Source: Klebsormidium nitens
Taxonomy: Eukaryota; Streptophyta; Klebsormidiophyceae; Klebsormidiales; Klebsormidiaceae
Reading direction: 5' to 3'
Assembly (NCBI GenBank): GCA_000708835.1
Contig: DF237632.1
Location: 1-37,308, forward strand
Length of the DNA: 37,308 nucleotides
Under the pieces are notes generated by a model. The model was not told the origin of the DNA and searched no databases. It saw nothing but the letters and a program-made list of their open reading frames with translations. Both the position numbers and the translations under genes were made by a program. Positions within the stretch are counted from its first letter, which is position 1. Each line of letters opens with the position of its first letter. Of this stretch, positions 31,999 to 37,308 are shown in pieces.

Positions 31999-34662
31999 GC
32001 CATTCAGCCCCGCAGCGACACCGACGCTTCAGACTTCCACATCCGTCACGGCCAGTCTCATTGACACAGCGGTCTGTCGGTACTGTCAAATACAGGGATA
32101 TGTACGGGTAGCTATGATCATGGCAAAGTTGATCTTGGTGTTAATACAGCGGAAGTACATGATAGTTTCATAGTCGTTCGTAGCCAGGTTGCTTGTATAG
32201 TCAGATTATACGACTTATCATTTATATATAACAGTGAAGTCACAAGCTCCGCTCAGTATGCATCGCATGGGCGACCTAGCTAGACGATTCCTATCAGGGC
32301 GCGACTGCATCAGATTTGAACATCAGGAAGCTACTGCAATGGATTCTAGCAGCTTATGGATCTGACTTTCTACAATCGATAGAAGCATATACTGCTTGGA
32401 CACAGCTCGTTTGTACTCAAGGACTTGCTCGTTTCCCAAACGAGAATCTGGCATGATACGGATTTGCGTCAAGAAGGGAAGGGTTTGCTTTGTTTCATCA
32501 GAAACATGTAAGCGGTTACGTTCAAAGACATAAGCCTGCAGGATGTGATGGCTGTCCAGCTCCTCACTTGAAAAGTTTTTCGCACGTACAATCTAGTTTC
32601 AGGCTATTCTAAGAGAATCAAAAGAAACGCAAGCTGCCAGCCGTCCCCCAAGATCGATCATTCATCTGGGCATATAAACAAGACTAAGATCGATATAATC
32701 GATGATTTGGATATGGATGATTATAAGCAGGATCGATCCTTCTAGAATGTGCCAGACATATTGTACGGTTTTACGACAGTGCTCGCATACGAGGTTGTTT
32801 CGTGATCTTGAATTGAGCAGCATCAGCGATCGGAGGGCCCTTCAAAAGGTTGCAAGGGGCCGGTATATGACGACCGTCAAATAGGCAACGTATTTAAAAT
32901 CAACTTCGGCACAAAAGGGGGAAGGCATTCTGAGCGCCTAAGTGGCGCTAAGTTAGTCGATCTGCTCATTCGGTGCGAATCATCGCCAAACAGCCGCCGA
33001 CTGAAAGGCTACTGCGGTGCGCGTCAAGCTTTTGTCTCAAGAACGTAGTTCAAGCTTTGGTCCTGACGTCTCGATTCTTCCAGACAACTTTTCGGGGCCA
33101 TCAAAATGCTGACGTTTACATTCGCTGCAATGTGAACGAATGTGCCTTCCGTAGCTGTGCTGGCCGATGTGACTGATGACACTGTTTTCTTAACTGCCTC
33201 GCTCCACTTGGAATACTCATGCCCAAAGTCGAAGGCCCCCACAGTTTCCGAGCTTGATTACGAACAAGGTTTCTCGTTTCGACGAAACATATTCCAAAAG
33301 GCCCAAGAGCAATCGGACCGAAGAAGGTGAGAAGAGCGATAAGATACAACCCCTATCACGGCTGCTCAAGTCTTGGCTTTAGTTACAACCATTTCGCGCA
33401 GGAAGCGCAAGAAAGTTTTGTTCCCGAGAACAGATTGGCAGCTTCTTGGAGACCCGCACTGGCATCGCGGTCTGCTCTCAGGCTGTTGTGGCGGTGGTTC
33501 TCCTCCAGTCAGCAATTGTTTCGCACCGATCATGAAATTAGAACTGCACAAAAACGGTGCATGCTTGCAGTCAGTGGCGGCTTGACGAAAACGCGCGCGG
33601 CCGCCCGCCAAGCGTCACGGGTTTTGAGCCTGACGAACCCGCACAGCGCGCGCGCGGCCGCGCGCGCCACCAGCTGGCTCGCGTAGGGGGAAACAGTACA
33701 TACTGCTTTCAGATTCTTTCCCTTCCTTTTCAGCCGCCTTCAATAGGCTCTATGGTCTGGCCATAGTGGAACAGTTCTAGGGTGTGGTACAGCGAAAGCA
33801 GGTCGACCTGCCGTCTTCAAAGGCGTCCTTGTTATCGAGAGAAGCGTCCTTGATGAACTTCATGTGGTCAGAGCCGTCTTCAATCCCTCATCGGATCTGC
33901 CCTTGTGGGCATTATTGATTATCATTAAAAACTTCGAAAAAGACAATACCCTCGGAGTTGCCGGCATTCGTGAAGAGTATGATTGCTTCTGTCATCGCGC
34001 TTTCGTGACGGTCTGGTGGAAGCGAAGTGACAATCCTGCAACGAGATACTGTAGCAAGGTGCAGTCAACCAGCTATCTGAGCGCCTCGGGTGTTTTCACA
34101 TCATCCGAGGGGCATAAGGCTGACGAGAATGAGACCTATTTTCGGAGGCTTCTCAGCACTTTTCATCGAGAAATTGCAGACTGTCGAAAACGCTTGTGGG
34201 CTGTCGAACGTTCGATACTGCGAGTCATTCCATCTAAAAACGACAAAAGGAGCGCCCCTCTTGCTGCCTATCAAGAAACAACCTATTTTCACGTCCCTCC
34301 TGTCCTCGGAAACGGGAAACTGTCTAAGCACCACGGTTTTGTGAAGAGGTAGCTTTTGCGCGTCTGCTCAGAACGTGGGCCGTGTGACCCGTTCGATCTT
34401 CACAAGCAAGTCAAACAGTCAACATGCTGCTCTGACAACTCTGCCAGGCGCTATCAATGAGATGGTCACCCGGCATCCGTCTTCAAGTAACTTGATTGTT
34501 GCTAGAGCGGCTCGGCCAGAGCTACAAAGGAACTTCTCACTGCAGAATTTGTTATACGTAAACAACGGCAGCGCGGTTGATGACTCCTATTCGCAAGCTT
34601 CTACAGTGTTGCAAATCATAATCCGCTCAAACTTGCAAGCGCACCCAACTCAATATCCTAAC
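31999..34662. other. 2.7 kb interval between root-cap copy B and the germin-like gene
   Basis: It begins with 3' flank related to that of copy A. It then carries AT-rich sequence, and near 33590-33670 a CG-rich block with a 20-base palindrome. A 162-codon open frame at 33864-34352 has no recognisable features. The presumed promoter of the germin-like gene lies at the right end. Confidence 0.5.
33648..33667. repeat. Perfect 20-base GC palindrome (Z-DNA-prone)
   Basis: (GC)4GGCC(GC)4 is a perfect palindrome containing a NotI site, inside a CpG-dense block about 1 kb upstream of the germin-like gene. Alternating GC favours Z-DNA; any regulatory role is speculative. Confidence 0.6.
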
Positions 34663-36481
34663 ATGGCTCTCTCCGTCATGCGCGTTCTCCAAGCTGTTCT
34701 CTTCCTGGTGCTTGGCAGGTTCCTCTGCGCGCGCAGATCCTGATAGTTCCCTTGCCGACTTCACCCCTTCCAACCTGACGAGCTTCGTCTTCCGGGGACT
34801 GGGGAAGAATGGCGTCGTGTCCGTCGCTCCCGGGGGAAGGAGAGCGGCCCTTAGCGTGGAAGTGTTCCCGGCACTCAAGTAAGACCTCCGTGCACTACCC
34901 CCATTTTATGTATTTCTTATCGATCTTTACCTCCTTTATGCTTATATTGGTAAGCGCAGACAGGCCCTTTTTTGATTCGCAAAGAGAGAAAGCTCAAAGA
35001 AGGGCTATATAAAATAGCAGATTGTTGAAAGGCAAGGGTCGCACGGAAAGGCCATGAACCGGAAAGGTCTGAATCAATCTCACTATATGCTCGCTTAATC
35101 ATCTGCTGCAAATATTGCCCCTGCGCTAACCTCAAAAAGCTAACCAGCTAACTAGAACTCGCTCGTGTTGCTGGCGAATGAGCCAAGTTCAAACAAATCG
35201 TTGAGAACAGCTCAGTTCGATGCTCCTTTGATGTAACCTGCTCGTCTAGAGGAGGCCTGATCTCCTGCAAGAGCGCTTTGTTCTTCGCAGTCTGGGCCTA
35301 GACCGATCCAAAATCGATCAGGGGCTCAACTGCAAAGCAGTAATACAAGAGGGCAGGGGTATACGTGGCAACCATTAAATTTTCAAGCTTCTGAAAGGTC
35401 GTTCTGTGTTTTCAGGTCCCTTGGCATCACCTATGTTCGCTTCGAGATGGAGCCCTGCGGTGTGAACGAGCCCCACACCCACCCCCGCGCGACGGAGATC
35501 CTGACCCTCGTTTCGGGGGGTCCCCTCCAAGTCGGCTTCGTAGACACCAAGAGCACCCCCCACATCGACATACTCTACCCCGGGGACGTGACCATTTTCC
35601 CCCGGGGTTTGCTGCACTTCGAGGTCAACGTGGGAAAAAAGACGGCGCTCTTCTTCTCGGCCCTGAACTCTGAGAACCCGGGGACTCTGGTGAGCAGGCA
35701 CCTTTTCAAAAGTCGATCAGCAGTCGTTAGTGCTTTCCAAATCATATTTTTTAAAAATACGAGAAGTGCACGAGTGTGCTGAAACATTTGGCGTTTGTAC
35801 TGTTGGCTGCAACATTAATCTGATCTCTCTTTCCTTGTAGCAAAACTCGCCCTTCGACCTTTCAATCGCATCCCATTTTTTGGCTTTTTGGGATTTTAGG
35901 GTTCTGGGCAGGAAGTGGATGAACCCACTGCATTCGCAAAACCGAGCAAATTAGGGCCTTGTGCGGCTTTATTTTGCCGGCCCCGTCTTTGGACCATCGC
36001 CATTTGACTTTGATTGGGTGTCAGCGCCCCGTTTGCTGCTTGGAATGGTCCGTCACTTGAACGCAGGTATGACTGAAGAATCGAAGCTAAGGTCCCTTCT
36101 TGCCGCTATCGAAAGTCAGTGCAGCCCCGGATTTTCGATTCCAATACAAACGTTAGAGACATTCTTAAAAGGAAATCGAGACGAACGTCATAAAATAAAA
36201 TTTCAATCTATCAAACGCGGTTGTATTCCGCTTAAAACGTTCTCGAGAAAAGAAAGCATCCGCTAACCCCGCCTTTCCGTTCTTCGTTGCTCGTCTATCA
36301 GCCTGCAAGCAACGCCCTCGCTCAGATCCCCAAGCGTGCGCTCATCGCCGCTCTCAAGACTGGCGCCAAGGAAGCCGACGAGCTGAAAGCAGCTAACCCG
36401 TCTGACGCCGGCGTGACCAAACTTTACAAGCTGGATGCGGAGTTCTGTAGTCCCGGCAAGGACATCACAGCAGAGTTCTGA
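34663..36481 (+). CDS. Germin-like protein (cupin), 3 exons, apparent one-base frameshift in the signal peptide
   Basis: Exons: 34663-34878, 35416-35689, 36302-36481. The mature part opens with ADPDSSLADF, then carries germin box 1 (INEPHTHPRATE-like, here VNEPHTHPRATE) with His, His and Glu metal ligands, and box 2 (PGDVTIFPRGLLHFEVN) with the fourth ligand His, so all four manganese-binding residues are present. It ends EF-TGA at 36479. Germin-like proteins are secreted cell-wall cupins with oxalate oxidase or superoxide dismutase activity in some members. The obvious signal peptide (MALSVMRVLQAVLFLVLG from ATG 34663) is in frame 1 while the mature part is in frame 2. Reading one G fewer in TTGGCAGG (34713-34720) joins them, so this is a sequencing error, a recent mutation, or a missed upstream exon spliced at CTTGGCAG (34718). 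Confidence 0.8.
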
Positions 36482-37308
36482 AATAGATGGAGTACGACTC
36501 TCTCCGTATGGGGAGCTTAATTGAGATGTTTCTGAACAGTTTTCCATTTCTTTCAGCATAGTAAATGCCCTCAGGCTCTGAGCTTCGGAATTATCGACCG
36601 GCCACATCCGGAACTTTTCGTCTTTAAGCGTGCGTTCCATCGGCCTCGCCGCACCAGTAATCACCGAGAGATATAAGTCTTGAAGGTTGACGCATTAGCA
36701 GCTTGCAAACCCGGTTTCGATGAAACAGTAAGAGAGGCGCCCTGACAATTTTCAACAACTGCCAGGTTCGCAGAATAAGAAGCATCACTTAGTCATCCAT
36801 AGCTGATGTCGAGGCCGGTTGTTCCAATCATTGACAGCATCTTTGCATGCATGTTTGAGACGACTCCTGGAAAGAAGTCGACTTGTATAGCGCCACCATC
36901 GTACTGCATTTAAAATCTGGATTCCTGATTACGTTGATTCTCGTGGCCGCATATTTATTAGCACAATACTGTGGGAAGCTTTTTGTGCAGCCTTCTACGC
37001 AACTGAAGCAATGTCTTGATCATGCAGCTGCTAGGGTGCTACTTTTCAGGTCAAATATCAATTGCTGGCATATGAAGCACTCTGCATGCATCTGTAACAA
37101 AACTCTCAATGATGAGTCAATGATCCCAGTGTCACCATCATGTCGCAGCGCAACTAGCATGTCGAAGACTTTACGCCCGGAATCACAGATCGAAGCACAG
37201 GCTGCACTGCACCTTGCCGCCCAGCATGAGGATCCCGTGCACTGCATGAGCTAGCTTCGACACTTCATTAATGGTGGCCGCCCGATCAGAGTACCTGGTA
37301 TTTGAAAC
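36482..37308. other. Terminal interval, no assigned gene
   Basis: An open frame at 36883-37254 (123 codons) starts with a hydrophobic segment and ends near ALHLAAQHEDPVH, but it has no clear domain, and the opposite strand is open over part of the same interval. I do not call a gene. Confidence 0.4.

Noticed and set aside
33864-34352. 162-codon open frame upstream of the germin-like gene
   Set aside because: Another frame is open over the same stretch, there is no recognisable domain and no splice context. It could be a lineage-specific gene but cannot be supported from sequence alone.
34375-34743. 122-codon frame running into the germin signal peptide
   Set aside because: Upstream openness looks like 5' leader; the ATG at 34663 gives the typical signal peptide, and the frame ends at TGA before the cupin.
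36883-37254. 123-codon frame with a hydrophobic start and an ALHLAAQH ankyrin-like stretch
   Set aside because: A single short resemblance without a second repeat, and the opposite strand is also open, so it was not called.

Overview
The window looks like nuclear DNA of a green plant-lineage (streptophyte) organism, most likely a streptophyte alga or early-diverging land plant. The reasons are intron-rich genes with GT-AG introns of roughly 150-800 bases, a full-length C2-VASt-TM-C2-GRAM-VASt protein of the land-plant type, two root-cap-domain secreted proteins, a germin-like cupin, and an assembly gap of Ns (26074-26775). The species assignment is inference.

Layout, all genes on the + strand. 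(1) 1-2819: the 3' part of a retroelement. It holds the C-terminal end of a reverse-transcriptase-type ORF, an 11-base overlap into a second ORF with two CCCH zinc fingers and a coiled coil, and a frame-broken tail resembling phage/mobile-intron nucleases. (2) 2820-5124: non-coding, with a GC-rich proximal segment carrying a perfect TGACGTCA. (3) 5125-16020: a 15-exon gene for a 1,030-residue C2/GRAM/VASt protein. Its introns carry tandem partial copies of its own exons: three copies of the start of exon 9, one of the end of exon 11, and several degenerate copies of exon 13. (4) 16021-20386: a 4.4 kb stretch with no gene I can support. (5) 20387-24621 and 28250-31998: two paralogous 7-exon genes in tandem, each with a signal sequence, a cysteine-rich region and a root-cap domain. 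(6) Between them, 25587-27087: a non-autonomous CACTA-like DNA transposon, recognised by terminal inverted repeats, a TAC target duplication and arrays of a short subterminal motif. It contains the assembly gap and a tRNA-like Pol III unit. (7) 31999-34662: non-coding. (8) 34663-36481: a germin-like protein whose signal peptide is one base out of frame with the mature domain. (9) 36482-37308: nothing I can assign.

The genes do not form an obvious pathway. The C2/GRAM/VASt protein is expected at membrane contact sites or membranes, while the root-cap-like and germin-like products are predicted to be secreted and could both act at the cell surface. The strongest signals beyond routine annotation are the stop-containing exon copies whose retained 5' codons differ only at synonymous sites, the unusual retroelement, and the CACTA-like element spanning the gap.
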